Assembly: GCA_963662815.2 (NCBI GenBank)
Contig: CAXXWA010000005.1
Span: 1-64,000, forward strand
DNA from: JAPPHA01 sp963662815
GTDB lineage: Bacteria > Pseudomonadota > Alphaproteobacteria > Rhodobacterales > Rhodobacteraceae
DNA length: 64,000 nt
Reading direction: 5' to 3'
Positions within the stretch are counted from its first letter, which is position 1. Each line of letters begins with the position of its first letter. Of this stretch, positions 1-9,893 are shown in pieces. Position numbers and translations under genes: made by a program. The notes under the pieces were generated by a model. That model was not told where the DNA came from, made no database searches, and was given only the letters and a program-made list of their open reading frames with translations.

Positions 1-8
1 GTTATTTG

Positions 9-1573
9 TCACGCTGCGATGGCCAGATTCGCCCGCCAGTCGAGGAAGTCGGTCACCCTGAGGTTCATGGCGCAGCTCTTGAGCGCGAGCATCGCGTTGG
101 CGCCTCTCTCCGACCAGCGCGTTCCGGAGCGCTTGAGCCGCAGCCCGAACTGGCGACATCCGCCCTCCACGACGCCGCTTCCGACCTGCATGCCCCTGTC
201 ACGGCACCTGTCGTGCCGCATCCGCTCGATGTTGTTCCGGAGGTAGCGGCAGCAGTCCTCCACGGCCTTGTGCCGGCCGCTGAACGGCTCCAGCTCCCGG
301 ACGACCTTGCCGGCCCGGCCCGCCTCGATGTCCGCCTTCACCTCCGCGAAGCGCCGGTCCCGCTCCGGCCCCTCCGGGAGGATCGCCTTCACGGCGTCGG
401 AGGCGTATTCCAGCACGTGGAACTGGTCGAGCACGAAGGTGACCCTCCCGCCCCCGAGGACCTCGTCGCACGTGTTCCTGATCCATTCGGCCCCGTCGGA
501 GATGACGACGACCTCCCCGGCGTCCTGCAGCCCGCGCCGCCGCGCCTCGCGGCCAAGGCGCCTGGCGAAGTCCGAGGGGTCCCTGCTGCCGGACGCCGCG
601 GCCGCGCTGTCGATGAGGCAGCTGAAGCTCTCGCTGCCCCGGTCCTTCAGCGCCGCGCCGGTCTTCGGGTCCCGGCCCTCGGCGGTGTACATGACGGCCA
701 GCTTCGCCTCGCGCGTCTTCGCGCTCCCGTCCTCCTGCTTGCCGGCGACGCCCTCGGTCTCCTCCTTCCGCATCGGGATCCCGGTCCCGTCGATCGAGAG
801 ATGCATGCGCGATTCCAGCGGCTTGCCGTCCACCACCTCCCCGCGCTCGAACCGCAGCGCCTCCTCGCCGAGCGCCAGCGACCAGCGCTGCAGCGAGCTC
901 GACGAGGCGCTCACCCCGGCGAGGTTGGCGATGTGGCGGCTCGCCGCGTCGAAGCTCGTCATCGGCGCCGTCTCCGCCATGACGCTCGCCATCCCCGGCG
1001 TGAAGGCGCTCCCGTCCAGGCCCAGCGCCCGGTCCAGCGGGAAGCGTCCATTGCCGCACGACCGGCAATGGAAATGCGTGCGTTCCACCTCGACCCGGCC
1101 AAGCCGGGTCAGGAACGACTTCGCCGCCGTCTGGTGCCGGACCATCGGCCTGCCGCAGCCCTCGCATTCCGGCGCCGGCAGCGCCCCGTCAAGCTGCTCG
1201 AAGAGCAGCTCGGCGCCGCCGCGCCGCCGCCGAGGGAGCTGTCCCGAAGCGCCCGCTCCACGCCGTCGAGATCCGGGACGCCCGACGCGAGGTCCGACGC
1301 CGGCTTCGGAAGCTGCGGGCCGAACTCCGCCGAAACCGCGGCGAGCAGCGCCGGAAGCGGCCCGCCGTCCGGCCTGAAGCCCGCCAGCGGCAGCTCGTCC
1401 TCCGTGATGTCACGGCTCCGGACCGCGCCGCCCTCCAGCCAGTACCGGGCGAACCCGCCGCCATGCTCGCGGATCACCGGCGGATGCACGGCCGCCTCGC
1501 TTTCCGTCAGAGCCTCCAGACAGGCCACCGTGTCCGGATGGCGATGCTTCCGGTTCCCGTCGTCCTGCGTCAT
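9..1573 (-). pseudogene. ISKra4-family transposase, broken by one frameshift
   Basis: A DDE transposase readable in two frames. The N-terminal part starts at the ATG complementary to 1571-1573 and contains VSAEFGPQLPK. Near 1215, in a run of GGC-type triplets, the frame changes, and the rest reads CGRPMVRHQ, LTRLGRVEVERTHFHC, LSIDGTGIPMR (first Asp), VVISDGAEWIR (second Asp) and GSGVVEGGCRQ (Glu), ending at the stop at 9-11. Joined, it has the expected length for the family. A programmed frameshift cannot be excluded, but other elements in this window show similar GC-tract shifts, so decay (or a base-calling error) is simpler. Confidence 0.8.
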
Positions 1574-1686
1574 GGTGCGCGCTCCCTGCCCAATGCCCCT
1601 GAAAGCGCGCCGTCGGCCGATTCGCCCGGCACTCGCCCGACACGCCTCCCATGACTATGGACCAGAAAACGCCGGAGTCAAAAAAG

Positions 1687-1717
1687 TTGGGCTACACCCT
1701 CTCCGAGTGTAACCCAA
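1687..1717. repeat. Inverted repeat between two outward ISKra4 pieces
   Basis: TTGGGCTACAC at 1687-1697 is matched 10 of 11 by the complement of GTGTAACCCAA at 1707-1717. It lies between a minus-strand ISKra4 transposase and a plus-strand ISKra4 fragment, so it may be two element ends abutting head to head. A simple terminator-like stem is the alternative. Confidence 0.4.
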
Positions 1718-1799
1718 TTTGGTTGATGATTGCGATTCGTATTTGCTACGCTGGCTTTGCTGCGTGTCCGAAAACGGCTGGGGAAACCGGCGGGTGGCG

Positions 1800-2311
1800 C
1801 GCTTGCAGAGGCAGGGAGGCAGGGAGCGCAGATCATGGCGGAGGTCAAAGGGTTCGCGGGCACAGAAATCCGGACACGGTGGCGTATCTGGAAGGCTTGG
1901 GGGAGGAAGGCGCGGCGGTGCTGCGCGAGCACGAGGGCGGGTATACCCGTTACTGGCTGGAAAGCGGCGAGGTGCGGAGCTGCGATATTACGGCGGTCGA
2001 GTTGCCGCTGGCGGGCTTCCGGCATTGCTCGGGGCTGTGTCGGCGGAGTTCGGCCCGCAGCTTCCGAAGCTGGCGACGGAGCTTGCGTCGGGTGCTCCGG
2101 ACCTGGACAGCGTGGAGCGGGTGCTCCGCGATAGTTCTCTCGGCGGCGGGGCGACGGTGCTGAGGATGCAGTTCGAACAGCTTGCCGAGGTTCTGCCACT
2201 GCCGGACTGCACAAACTGTGGCAAGCCCATGTGCCGGCGCCAGGCGAGAAGGAAAAAAGCATGGCTCACCCGGCTTGGCCGGGTCGAGGTTGAGCGCAGC
2301 TACTATTATGG
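1800..2311 (+). pseudogene. ISKra4-family transposase, N-terminal fragment
   Basis: The plus strand encodes a relative of the neighbouring ISKra4 transposase: PDTVAYLEGLGEEGAAV, YTRYWLESGEVRSCDIT, then after a frameshift near 2025 VSAEFGPQLPKLATELASG, a CTNCGKPMCRRQ zinc-knuckle-like stretch and LTRLGRVEVERSYYYG. It stops abruptly at 2311 where the IS30-type terminal repeat begins, so the catalytic domain is missing. It is divergent enough from the copy at 9-1573 to be a different element. Confidence 0.75.
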
Positions 2312-3550
2312 CCCCCGTGCCACTCTGAAGTGCAACACCAGAGGTGGCGGCGGCCTGCGTCCTTCGACGCAGGGATGTTGCAAGTCGGCCAGATGGCGGC
2401 GACAGTCCCTGTATAGAAGCAAGGAGACTGTCATGCCGAGCGGCTGCCACCACCTGACCCATGGCGAACGATGCCGGACATGCGCGCTGAGGAAAAGCGG
2501 ACTGTCCGATCCGGCCATTGCCCGGCAGCTGGGCCGGGACCGGACGACGGTCCGGCGCGAGATCCGGCGCAACGGCGGCGGCCGCGGATACAGGCACGGG
2601 CAGGCGCATGGCAAGGCCTCGGCGCGGCGCGGCGCGGCCTCGTCCGTTGCCGGGAAGATGACCCGGGAGCAGTGGCGCGCGGTGGAGGACAGGCTTGCGG
2701 AGGGCTGGAGCCCGGACCAGATCGCCGGCCGCTTCCGCAAGGAAGGCATCCCGATGGCGGGCCGGGAGTGGATATGCCAGCACGTCCGCCGCCGACCGGA
2801 AGGCCGGGGGCCGGCTCTTCCTTTTCCTGCGGCGGTGGGGCAGGAAGCCGGACCGGAAGGGCGGTCGCCATTCGGGCCGGGGCCGCATCCCGGACCGCGC
2901 GGACATCTCCGAGCGTCCGGAGATCGTGGAGGCGAAGGAGCGGGTCGGCGGCCGGGAGGCGGACACGATCGTCGGCAAGGGCCACAGCGGCGCGCTGGCG
3001 TGCTGGCGGGCCGTGCGTCGAACTGCACGCTTCTTCAGAGGGTTGGGCGGAGGACCGCGGCCGCGGCAGGCGCCGCGCTGCTCGAGATGCTGCTGCCGCT
3101 CGCCGCCCTGGTCCGCACGATCACCGCGGACAACGGCAAGGAGTTCGCGGGGCACGCCTGGGTGGCGCGGGCGCTCGGGGCCGGGTTCCTCTTCGCGACG
3201 CCGTGCCATTCCTGGGAGCGGGGCCTGAACGGGCACGCGAACGGCCTGGTGCGGGGATGCTTTTCCAAGGACACGGACTCGGGAAGGTCACAGACACGCA
3301 GGCGGGGCCGTCCAGGACCGGACGGACGCGCGTCCGAGGAAGCATCCATGTTTCGGGTCAAGGCCGGATTCGGCGTTTTTCGGCGGTTTCCGGGGATCCC
3401 TGTCCGGGTTTTCCACACCCTGTCCACAGTCCTGTCCGCATCCGGGCGACCGTCCGGGCAGGCGGGAACCCGCCGGTCGCAGGGACGCGACCGGTCCATT
3501 GATTCGTTCCGGGCCCGGCGGACCGCCGCGGGACGCGGCCCGCGCGGGCG

Positions 3551-4507
3551 TCAGCCGGCGGCCGCGGCCGTCCGGTCCTCCCACATGCGCCGGTCGCGCA
3601 GCAGGGCGTTCGCGGTCACGATCAGCCTCCGCATCACCGCGGTCACGGCGACCTTGTGGTGCTTGTCTCTTTCGACGAGCCGGACGTACGTCTCCTTCAT
3701 GTCGGGGGGGGGGATTGAACTGGCAGGCCGCCATCGCCGCCATGTACAGGACGTCCCTCGGCCGCCTCCGTCCGCCGGCGACGCGGCGCGCGCCCTTCAG
3801 GGTTCCGCTGTCGCGGGCGAAGGGCGCGACGCCGATCAGGGCCGCGGCCTGGCGGCTGCCGATCGCGCCGAGCTCGCCCATCCAGGCGATCAGGGCCGCC
3901 GCCGTGACGGGGCCGATGCCCGGGATCGACATCAGGATGTCGCGGCTCCCGGCAAGCTCCTCCGCGCCTGCGACCGTCTCCGCGATCCGCCGGTCGTACT
4001 GGCGGACGCCGGCCTCGATCTCCGAGAGGACCTTCGGGACGGGCCCGTCCGGGTCGGGATCGCCGACCTCGTCGAAGACCGCCTTCAGCTGCGTGCGCTG
4101 GTCGACGAGCCTCTCCCGCAGCACCAGCATGTCGGCGGAGCCGGTCGATCGCCGCCTCGGCCGGCGCCGTCGGCGGCCTGGCCGGGAACGCGGCGCCGAA
4201 GGCGGCCAGCACCCTGGCGTCGACCCTGTCGGTCTTCGCCATGTCGCCGGCGGCCTTCGCGAAGTCCCGGGACTGGCGGGGATTGACCACCAGGACCGCG
4301 AAGCCCCGGTCGTGCAGCGACTGATGGAGCGCCCGGTGCATCCGCCCCGTGGCCTCCATGACGACCCTCTCCGCCCCGCCGTCCCTCAGGATGCCGGCGA
4401 CCTTGCGGAAGCCGTCCGTGTCGTTGGCGGCGGCGTGATCCCTGCCGTTCAGGTGGGATGTTCAGCGTCTTCTTGCTCACGTCAATGCCGGCGGCTACGA
4501 TGGTCAT
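3551..4507 (-). pseudogene. IS110-family DEDD transposase, copy 1 (three frameshifts)
   Basis: Starts MTIVAAGIDVSKKTLNI (first catalytic Asp in GIDVSKK), then RVVMEATGRMHRAL (Glu), KTDRVDARVLAAF (the two further Asp of DEDD) and the C-terminal SIPGIGPVTAAALIAWMG and ALIGVAPFARDSG that hold the family serine region. Frame breaks lie near 4450 (extra C compared with copy 2), near 4135, and at a ten-G run at 3703-3712. IS110 transposases carry out RNA-guided recombination. This copy keeps the DEDD residues but cannot be translated whole. Confidence 0.85.
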
Positions 4508-4822
4508 GCTCTCCCGCTCCTATCCTCGCGATGATCCGGTTCTCGAACCCAGGCATCCATCCAGGACCCGGGAGGCTGAAGGGAGGGCGGGCCGGACCAC
4601 GCTTCCGCACGGATCCGCTTGCGCGATCCATGGTGCTTCCGGTCCGACCCCGTCCTGCGGGGCCAGGCCCCGCTCCGCCGCCGCCAGGCCTGGCGGCGGC
4701 GGTCCCGACACAGGAATGAACCGTGGAGGCGGCGGGAGGCAAGAGGCGGGTTTTCCACAGGAACCCGCGCCAAAATTTTCCACAGCCACCCCTTGGTTCG
4801 TTTCCGGTTCTCGGAACATACG
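4508..4822 (-). ncRNA. Candidate bridge-RNA region of IS110-A, copy 1
   Basis: The ~315-bp non-coding end upstream of the transposase contains two strong palindromes: a 28-bp perfect one built on CCGCCGCCGCCAGG and its complement, and GCGGGGCCTGGCCCCGC. Both are preserved in copy 2 (56676-56703 and 56705-56721). In the IS110 group this region is known to encode the bridge RNA that selects donor and target. Assignment here is by position and structure only; no loop-to-target pairing was computed. Confidence 0.45.
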
Positions 4823-4941
4823 AGGCGCTCGGCTGCACGGCCCCGGCCGAGGCGTTCCGGAAGGCGCGGCCTCCCTGACAGGAGCCGTCCCGGATCGCGT
4901 TCCGGAGGGACCGGTCCGGGGAGAGACAAGGGGCGTCTGCG

Positions 4942-4988
4942 GCCCGCCGACCCTCGGTCGGGCTCCGCCCTCCCTTCGCCCGGCGGGC
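4942..4988. repeat. Loop segment inverted relative to the other IS30 copy
   Basis: GCCCGCCG at 4942-4949 and CGGCGGGC at 4981-4988 are inverted repeats. The sequence between them reads ACCCTCGGTCGGGCTCC here but is the reverse complement, with one base difference, in IS30 copy 2 (47770-47815). The bases outside the arms run in the same direction in both copies, so this is a local inversion. Confidence 0.75.
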
Positions 4989-5316
4989 CGCCGCCGCCCC
5001 CTGGGCGCGGCTTTGCACCGTCCGGAGAGCGCGGCTACGCTGCGTTTCGACGGGACTTCAGCCGCCTCGTGCCCGGATCTCGGGCGTCCCGGGGCCTGGA
5101 TTCGCCATCACAGGGCCATCTTCGGCACCCGGGCCGCGCGCTCGCTGCGGAAATGGCCGGTGTTGCACTTCGGAGTGGAAGTGGGGTGGGGATTATGTAG
5201 AGTCGGGGAGAGGCGCGCCCAGCCGCAGGTTGAGGGAGTCGCGGTTTGCCGGCGGCTTTCGCTCTGTGCCGGTGCCTCGGTCCTCACCATGGCCACGTTT
5301 CCTCGTCCCCGCTCAT

Positions 5317-5352
5317 CAAACCGGGCGTGCGGATTTCCCGCACCCGGCTTTC
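5317..5352 (-). ncRNA. Group II intron domain V
   Basis: On the minus strand the sequence reads GAAAGCCGGGTGCGGG, AAAT, then the pairing CCGCACGCCCGGTTT. This is the bulged hairpin typical of intron domain V, placed just after the maturase stop codon. The following bases (GATGAGCGGGGACGAGG) fit domain VI. Confidence 0.7.
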
Positions 5353-5360
5353 CGACGAGA

Positions 5361-5981
5361 TCATGCCTTCGCCCACGGAAGGCCCTTGGTCTTCAGCACA
5401 AGGCGTTTCAGGCCGTAAGCAGTCCACAGCCGTTGGTTGGAGAACCGCGCGCATTCTCCGGTTTTCACCTTGTGCTTCCGGCAGAGCCACCGTCGCAGCC
5501 GCCGGGTCGCGTGCTCGTCCACGGCCTTGCAGGCGGGGCCGGCCTGTCCGAGGCGGTAGTGGTTCGCCCAGCCGGACAGCATCCAGTTCAGGCGTTCCGC
5601 CATCTCCCCCGCCGGCATCGGCCCGCACTTCGCAGCCGTCTGCTCGCTGATCCTGCGGCAGATGCTCCGGACGCTCGCCTTGCTCGGGCGGGTGCCAATG
5701 CAGCTCCCATTGCCGTTCCGGCGGCAGGTGCGTCCGATGCGGCATCCGAGGAACTCCAACGGTTCCTCCGGGCACCGCAGGCACCGGGTCTTCCGCTCGT
5801 TGACCGGCAGCTTCGGCCTGTCCATGATCCGCTCGACGCCCGCCAGCATCTCCGCCGCCGAGGCCTTGCCGGGAACACGGAAGTCATCCGCGCAGGTCAC
5901 GATCTCCGAACGGAAGCGCCGGGCATGGCCCAGCGCCTTCCAGCCCGGCATGAAACGGCGCATGCAGACGTTCGACATCAA
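5361..5981 (-). pseudogene. ltrA: Group II intron reverse transcriptase/maturase, C-terminal half
   Basis: Contains the polymerase motif as TCADDF (the usual form is YADD), the downstream LEFLGCRIG motif, and the maturase X domain with MAERLNWMLSGWANHYRLG and a C-terminal LWTAYGLKRL. It is the continuation of the N-terminal half at 12301-12970; the RIT plus IS91 block cuts the gene just upstream of MSNVCMRRFMPGWK. The Tyr-to-Cys change in the catalytic box, if real, would weaken the polymerase. Confidence 0.8.
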
Positions 5982-6073
5982 GGGTTATGGGAACTTTATG
6001 ATTATGGGAACCTGAGGTGCCTGTGTCGTTGACAGCCAGTGGTTTGGTCACGGATCAGGTTCCCATAAGAATG
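5979..6073 (+). repeat. RIT terminal inverted repeat, left
   Basis: Identical over 95 bp to the complement of 9592-9686. It contains TTATGGGAAC at 5985, ATTATGGGAACCTGA near 6002 and the inverted TCAGGTTCCCAT near 6056. These sub-repeats are candidate recombinase binding sites. Confidence 0.85.
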
Positions 6074-6080
6074 GCCGGGG

Positions 6081-7073
6081 TCAGGGATTTTCGAGCATCG
6101 CGAGCAGTTCGTCCTGCACGCCGTTGAACCTGCCCTTTCGGAGGCTTGGAGGGCGCCAGGTGTCGAGAGTGTCAAGCTTGTCGGCTGGGTCCGCTCTCAG
6201 ATGCATCTCCGTGGTTTGAAGGCTTGAGTGTCCGAGCCGGAGCGAGACCTTCCTGATGTCACCGGTCGCCTCGACAGCGTGAAGCGCGCAGGCGTGACGC
6301 AACAGGTGGGGAGAGACGGTCTTGCCGGCGATGGACGGCGCGCTGCGGGCGGCGGTTTGCGCATGCAGGGCAAGACGTTTGGCGAAGCCGCGCCGGGTCA
6401 TGCCGGCACCCATGGCATTGAGGAAGAGATGCCTGTCGGTCCCATGGGGTCGGATGGCCAGCCAGTCGCGCAGGACCCTGCGGGTCTCCTTCCACAGCGG
6501 CAGGATGCGATGCCGCCGGCCCTTGCCAAGGATGTGCACCTCGTCGAGGGGCGGCATCCCGAGATCGTCAAGCGCAAGCCCGACCGGTTCCGAGACCCGC
6601 AGGCCCGCGTTGCAGGCGAGACACGGCATCGCACGGTCCCGGACACCGGCCACCGCACCCGGATCCGGCGCGTCGAGCAGAGCCCGCATTTCCGCCCTGT
6701 CGAGGGAGCCGATGAGGGGCACGTCGCCCTTCCTTGCCGGGATGGCATGCACCTGCGCGGCCAGGTCGAGGTGTCCCGGGTGCCGGAACTCGAGGAACCG
6801 GAAGAAGGCCTTGATGGCGGCAAGCCGGACGTTGCGTGTCCGCACCCCGTTGCTCCGATCCCGTTCGAGGTGTTCGAGGAACTCGAGGATGGTTGCGACG
6901 TCGAGATGGCCGATCTCGAGCTGACAGGGCCGGATGCGGTGCTTGTCCGCCGCGAAGACGACAAGCAGCTTGAAGCACAGGGCATGGCTTTCAACGGCAT
7001 GCCGGCTCGTGCCCCTGTCGCGTGGAGGATATCCCTGCGGGAACATGGCCAGTGGAGGCGCGAGTTCAGCCAT
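6081..7073 (-). CDS. RitC-type tyrosine recombinase, nucleophile apparently lost
   Basis: Third gene of the trio, 330 aa from ATG 7073, overlapping the end of the second gene by 8 bp. It has an N-terminal SAM-like core-binding domain and a catalytic domain with NAGLRVSEPVGL (first Arg), SPHLLRHACALH (HxxR) and RLGHSSLQTTEMHLRADP. Counting nine residues after the His of LGH, where the family places the nucleophilic Tyr (usually TTEIYLRADP), this copy has His (codon CAT). It would be catalytically dead unless another residue serves. Structural support roles remain possible. Confidence 0.75.
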   Translation of the reverse strand: MAELAPPLAMFPQGYPPRDRGTSRHAVESHALCFKLLVVFAADKHRIRPCQLEIGHLDVATILEFLEHLERDRSNGVRTRNVRLAAIKAFFRFLEFRHPGHLDLAAQVHAIPARKGDVPLIGSLDRAEMRALLDAPDPGAVAGVRDRAMPCLACNAGLRVSEPVGLALDDLGMPPLDEVHILGKGRRHRILPLWKETRRVLRDWLAIRPHGTDRHLFLNAMGAGMTRRGFAKRLALHAQTAARSAPSIAGKTVSPHLLRHACALHAVEATGDIRKVSLRLGHSSLQTTEMHLRADPADKLDTLDTWRPPSLRKGRFNGVQDELLAMLENP

Positions 7074-7977
7074 CGGCTGTCCTCCCCTCATGCAGGCTTT
7101 CGGTCGCCTTCGACACCTGTTGCAGCAACACCGGTGTCGCTTCGAGATGCGAGTACGCATCGGCGGTGCTGGAATGGCCGGGACAGGTTGACAGCGCCAG
7201 CATGTGGCGGCCGACATTGCGCCGGTCGGCCGGGAGCGTGCTTTCGAGCGCGCGAACCGCGAAGGCGTGGCGAAGGTCATGGAGGCGTGGTCCCGGCTCG
7301 CCCGGTCCGGCCCGCAACCCGATCTGCCGGGCCGGCTTGACGAAGATTCTCGAGAGATGGACCGGATGCATGGGCCGGCCTGTCTTGAGCACGAACAGGT
7401 GTTCGTCGGATCCGCCGCGGCGTTTTCTCTCTCGGAGATGCGTCTCCATGGCACGATGGACGCTGTCATCCAGCGGGACGAGGCGGCGCTTGCCGAACTT
7501 CGCGTGCCTGACCAGCAGGCCATCCGCCGTCAGGTCCGTCAGCAGAAGGTTGATCGCTTCCGAGCACCGCAAGCCGGTCGCGGCGATCAGTCCCGGGATG
7601 CAATGGAACGTCAGCGGCGTGATCGAACCGACCGGCGGCAGTTCCAGCGCCGCGTCCATGATCTGCCTGATCTCGCTGACCGACAGCAGATGAGGCGTTG
7701 GCCGCCGTGACACGACAGTCTTGCCCGGAGCATCGCGATTCGGCACGTCATGACGCTCGTCGTCGGCGTGCAGGACGCCGGCAAGATCGCACACCCAGCG
7801 CAGTTTGGCTTGCGCCTGTCGGGGAGACGTGCCGGTCGTGGCCCACTCGAGGACCGTGCTGGTGCGCACGAAGCTGTCACCACAGGCCTCGGCATGGGCC
7901 GCGCAGTCCCGCAGACACCGCGTCTGCGCCTCATGGGAATGACCCAGGGCCCGGCGGAATGCCACGTAGTGCTCCAC
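7066..7977 (-). CDS. RitB-type tyrosine recombinase, start and nucleophile altered
   Basis: Middle gene of the trio. The catalytic domain shows AATGLRCSEAINLL (Arg), HDLRHAFAVRALES (HxxR) and TCPGHSSTADAYSHLEATP. The expected nucleophile position (usually YWYLEATP) is His, codon CAT. The family start would be the ATG of an ATGA overlap with the first gene, reading MTLAEHVEHYVAF, but that position reads ACGA (complement of 8000-8005). The first usable start is therefore GTG at 7977, or translation fails. Two T-to-C changes could explain both lesions. Confidence 0.7.
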   Translation of the reverse strand: MEHYVAFRRALGHSHEAQTRCLRDCAAHAEACGDSFVRTSTVLEWATTGTSPRQAQAKLRWVCDLAGVLHADDERHDVPNRDAPGKTVVSRRPTPHLLSVSEIRQIMDAALELPPVGSITPLTFHCIPGLIAATGLRCSEAINLLLTDLTADGLLVRHAKFGKRRLVPLDDSVHRAMETHLRERKRRGGSDEHLFVLKTGRPMHPVHLSRIFVKPARQIGLRAGPGEPGPRLHDLRHAFAVRALESTLPADRRNVGRHMLALSTCPGHSSTADAYSHLEATPVLLQQVSKATESLHEGRTADG

Positions 7978-7991
7978 ATGTTCGGCCAGGG

Positions 7992-9572
7992 TCGTCGTTC
8001 TTCTCCGGCGGCCGGCCAGGGCTGGGCCACGTGCCGGAGCATGCGGACATCGACCCGTGCATACAGCTGCGTTGTCTGTGTCGACTGATGCCGCAGCAGG
8101 GTGCTGATGACTTCCAGCGGCGTGTTGTCGCGCAACAGATTGGTTGCCGCGGAATGCCGGAAGACATGTGCCGCTGGAAGTCCTGTTGCCTCGACGCCGG
8201 ACCGCTTGATCGCAGCGAGCGCCACCGCCGAGACGCCGCCGCTGGCCAAGGGCTCATGGCGCGGGGGCATCGTGCGCAAGAACACCGCTCCGGTCTCGAC
8301 GACAGGCCGTACATGGAGGATGCAGTCCCTGACCGCATCGCCGACATCCTGCGGCAGCGGCAGAACAGCGGCCCGCCGCGACTTGCCGCTGACCCGAACG
8401 ACTGCATGATCCCAGTCGATGTCGTTCAGCCGAAGATTGGCCACATCGCCTGCACGCAGGGCAAGCCGGGCGAGGAGCAGAAGGATGGCGCGGTCCCGCA
8501 CGCCCTTCGGCGTCGTCGGGTCGCAGGATTCGACGACCTGTTCGATAGCCTCCTGCGGCAGGTGACGGGGCAGTGTCGAGAATCTCTGCCGGGGAACCGT
8601 CGGCACGGCACCGACAAGCCCCGGCCGGCAAAGGCCTTCGAGGACGAGGAAGCGCAGATACGACCGAAGTGCTGTCGTCTCGCGTCTGACAAGTTCACGC
8701 GATGCCGTCTCGAGGCGGCGCTGCACCGTCCTCCTGATCAGGGCCGCATTGTATCGATCAGGGTCGTCGCCAAGATGGGGGAGAAGCACCCGCATGGCCT
8801 TGTGGCAGCTCTGCATCGTCCGCTCCCCGATGCCGCGATAGCGCCGCAGCCAGACCGGGAACCGCGCCACATGGCGGCCCGGATCCTCGCACGCCGGTGC
8901 TGGTCGTGACGGAGCGATGCCCGCATCGATCAGGCAATCGATGAACACCCCGATTCTGGTCCTGCTGCTCTGACGACCAGCGAATCTGCTGCCCCTGGCG
9001 AGGAAGTGGGGATGCACACAGGCGCAGTCATGGTTGAGGAAGCGGGACACGACATCGTCATCGACCCCGCCGAGCGCGATGTCTTGCAGGTGGAGCCAGA
9101 CGATGAAGTGCCGACAGCGCTTGCGGCAGGCGGCAATCGAGTCCGGCACATGCCCCTGTGCCGCTCGTGATTGGAGGAACGCCTCCACCACGCGGCCGCC
9201 AGCCTCGATCTCCGCAGGCATGCGCACACGCCCCGTGTCCATGAGGAAGCCGAGGAAGCGATGCAGATGCCAGGCACCGCGTTTGAGGTTCCTGCGGCAG
9301 CCCTGGGGGCCGGGACAGGCGCAGTCATGGTTCGGAAAGCGATGCAGGACGCGAATGTCGAGCGTTTCGATCCTGATCCCGCTCAACGACAGCCACGTGA
9401 CGAGATGCAGGATTGTCCTGATGCACTTGCCCGCCATGCCCGGGGAGCATCCCAAGGCCTGCACATGCGTCTTGCAGTGCTGAACAATGTCCCGATCCGG
9501 TTCACCGCCTGCTTCGCGCGGCACCATGCTCGTGATCGTGGAAGACATGCTGATTCTCCTGTTCAATGTCAA
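7992..9572 (-). CDS. RitA-type tyrosine recombinase, stop codon lost
   Basis: First gene of the trio, with two cysteine-containing HDCAC motifs in the long N-terminal part and a catalytic domain with LALRAGDVANLRL (Arg), HVFRHSAATNLL (HxxR) and LLRHQSTQTTQLYARVD, which keeps the nucleophilic Tyr. The natural C-terminus should be just after AQPWPAAGEER, where an ATGA overlap with the next gene is expected. Here it reads ACGA, so the frame runs on to 7611 through the next gene. The end given is the presumed ancestral one. Confidence 0.7.
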
Positions 9573-9591
9573 AACCGACAGGAGACAAGCA

Positions 9592-9686
9592 CATTCTTAT
9601 GGGAACCTGATCCGTGACCAAACCACTGGCTGTCAACGACACAGGCACCTCAGGTTCCCATAATCATAAAGTTCCCATAACCCTTG
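9592..9686 (-). repeat. RIT terminal inverted repeat, right
   Basis: Exact inverted copy of 5979-6073. It abuts the left end of the IS91-type element directly. Confidence 0.85.
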
Positions 9687-9893
9687 TTGAACTGAGCCGC
9701 GTTCCGCGGCGGGTGGCGCTTGCAGGTGTTGTGTGCCCTGAACAACCGCCATCGCGCGTTTCACCGTCGTCTTTCGACGCATTGAGGCGTTTCCATCTCT
9801 CTCTCGCTTGGTGACACTCAGTCGTGGATGCACCGGTGTCGGCACCGGCACCGATGATGTCCACGACTGGCGACACTACAAGGGAGAAGACCC

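Larger units (their letters stand above)
3341..4822 (-). mobile_element. IS110-family element IS110-A, copy 1
   Basis: About 1.48 kb, inserted in the IS30-type transposase gene. Copy 2 (54916-60217, inside IS66) has the same ends: one reads TATGTTCCGAGAA inward and the other ends GAAACATGGATGCTTC. There are no terminal inverted repeats and no target duplication, as usual for IS110. Comparing both disrupted genes with their intact copies puts the insertion at the same short core in both targets, CCTTC. The region upstream of the transposase (4508-4822) is non-coding and holds conserved palindromes. Confidence 0.8.
2433..4876 (+). pseudogene. IS30-family transposase, copy 1 (frameshifted and split)
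   Basis: Reads from ATG 2433: an N-terminal helix-turn-helix (SDPAIARQLGRDRTTVRREI), then EADTIVGKGHSGAL (first catalytic Asp) and TITADNGKEFAGHAW (second Asp). At least two frame changes are needed, near 2790 and near 3040. The C-terminal piece (GCTAPAEAFRKARPP in copy 2) lies beyond the IS110-A insertion at 4825-4876. It cannot make a functional protein as it stands. Confidence 0.8.
2313..5186 (+). mobile_element. IS30-type element, copy 1, interrupted by IS110-A
   Basis: The left end starts CCCCGTGCCACTCTGAAG and the right end is the complement of CCCCACTTCCACTCCGAAG; both continue with GTGCAACACC, giving imperfect ~27-bp terminal inverted repeats. The same two ends bound copy 2 at 46624-48012. 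Copy 1 is split by IS110-A between about 3340 and 4822: the element reads GCGCGTCCGA before the break and resumes with GAGGCGCTCGGCTGCACGG. No matching target duplication is visible, so the flanks have probably been rearranged. Confidence 0.75.
5979..9686 (-). mobile_element. RIT element (three tyrosine recombinases in tandem)
   Basis: Three overlapping minus-strand tyrosine recombinase genes lie between perfect 95-bp inverted repeats at 5979-6073 and 9592-9686. This is the layout of recombinase-in-trio elements. The ends begin CAAGGGTTATGGGAAC, and each carries further direct and inverted copies of TTATGGGAAC. CAAGGG is also present at 12301-12306, where the interrupted intron resumes, so RIT and the adjoining IS91 block sit together between two CAAGGG copies. 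Confidence 0.8.

Noticed and set aside
1719..4286. An 855-codon plus-strand open frame
   Set aside because: It only strings together pieces of ISKra4, IS30 and the antisense of IS110-A; no single protein is encoded.
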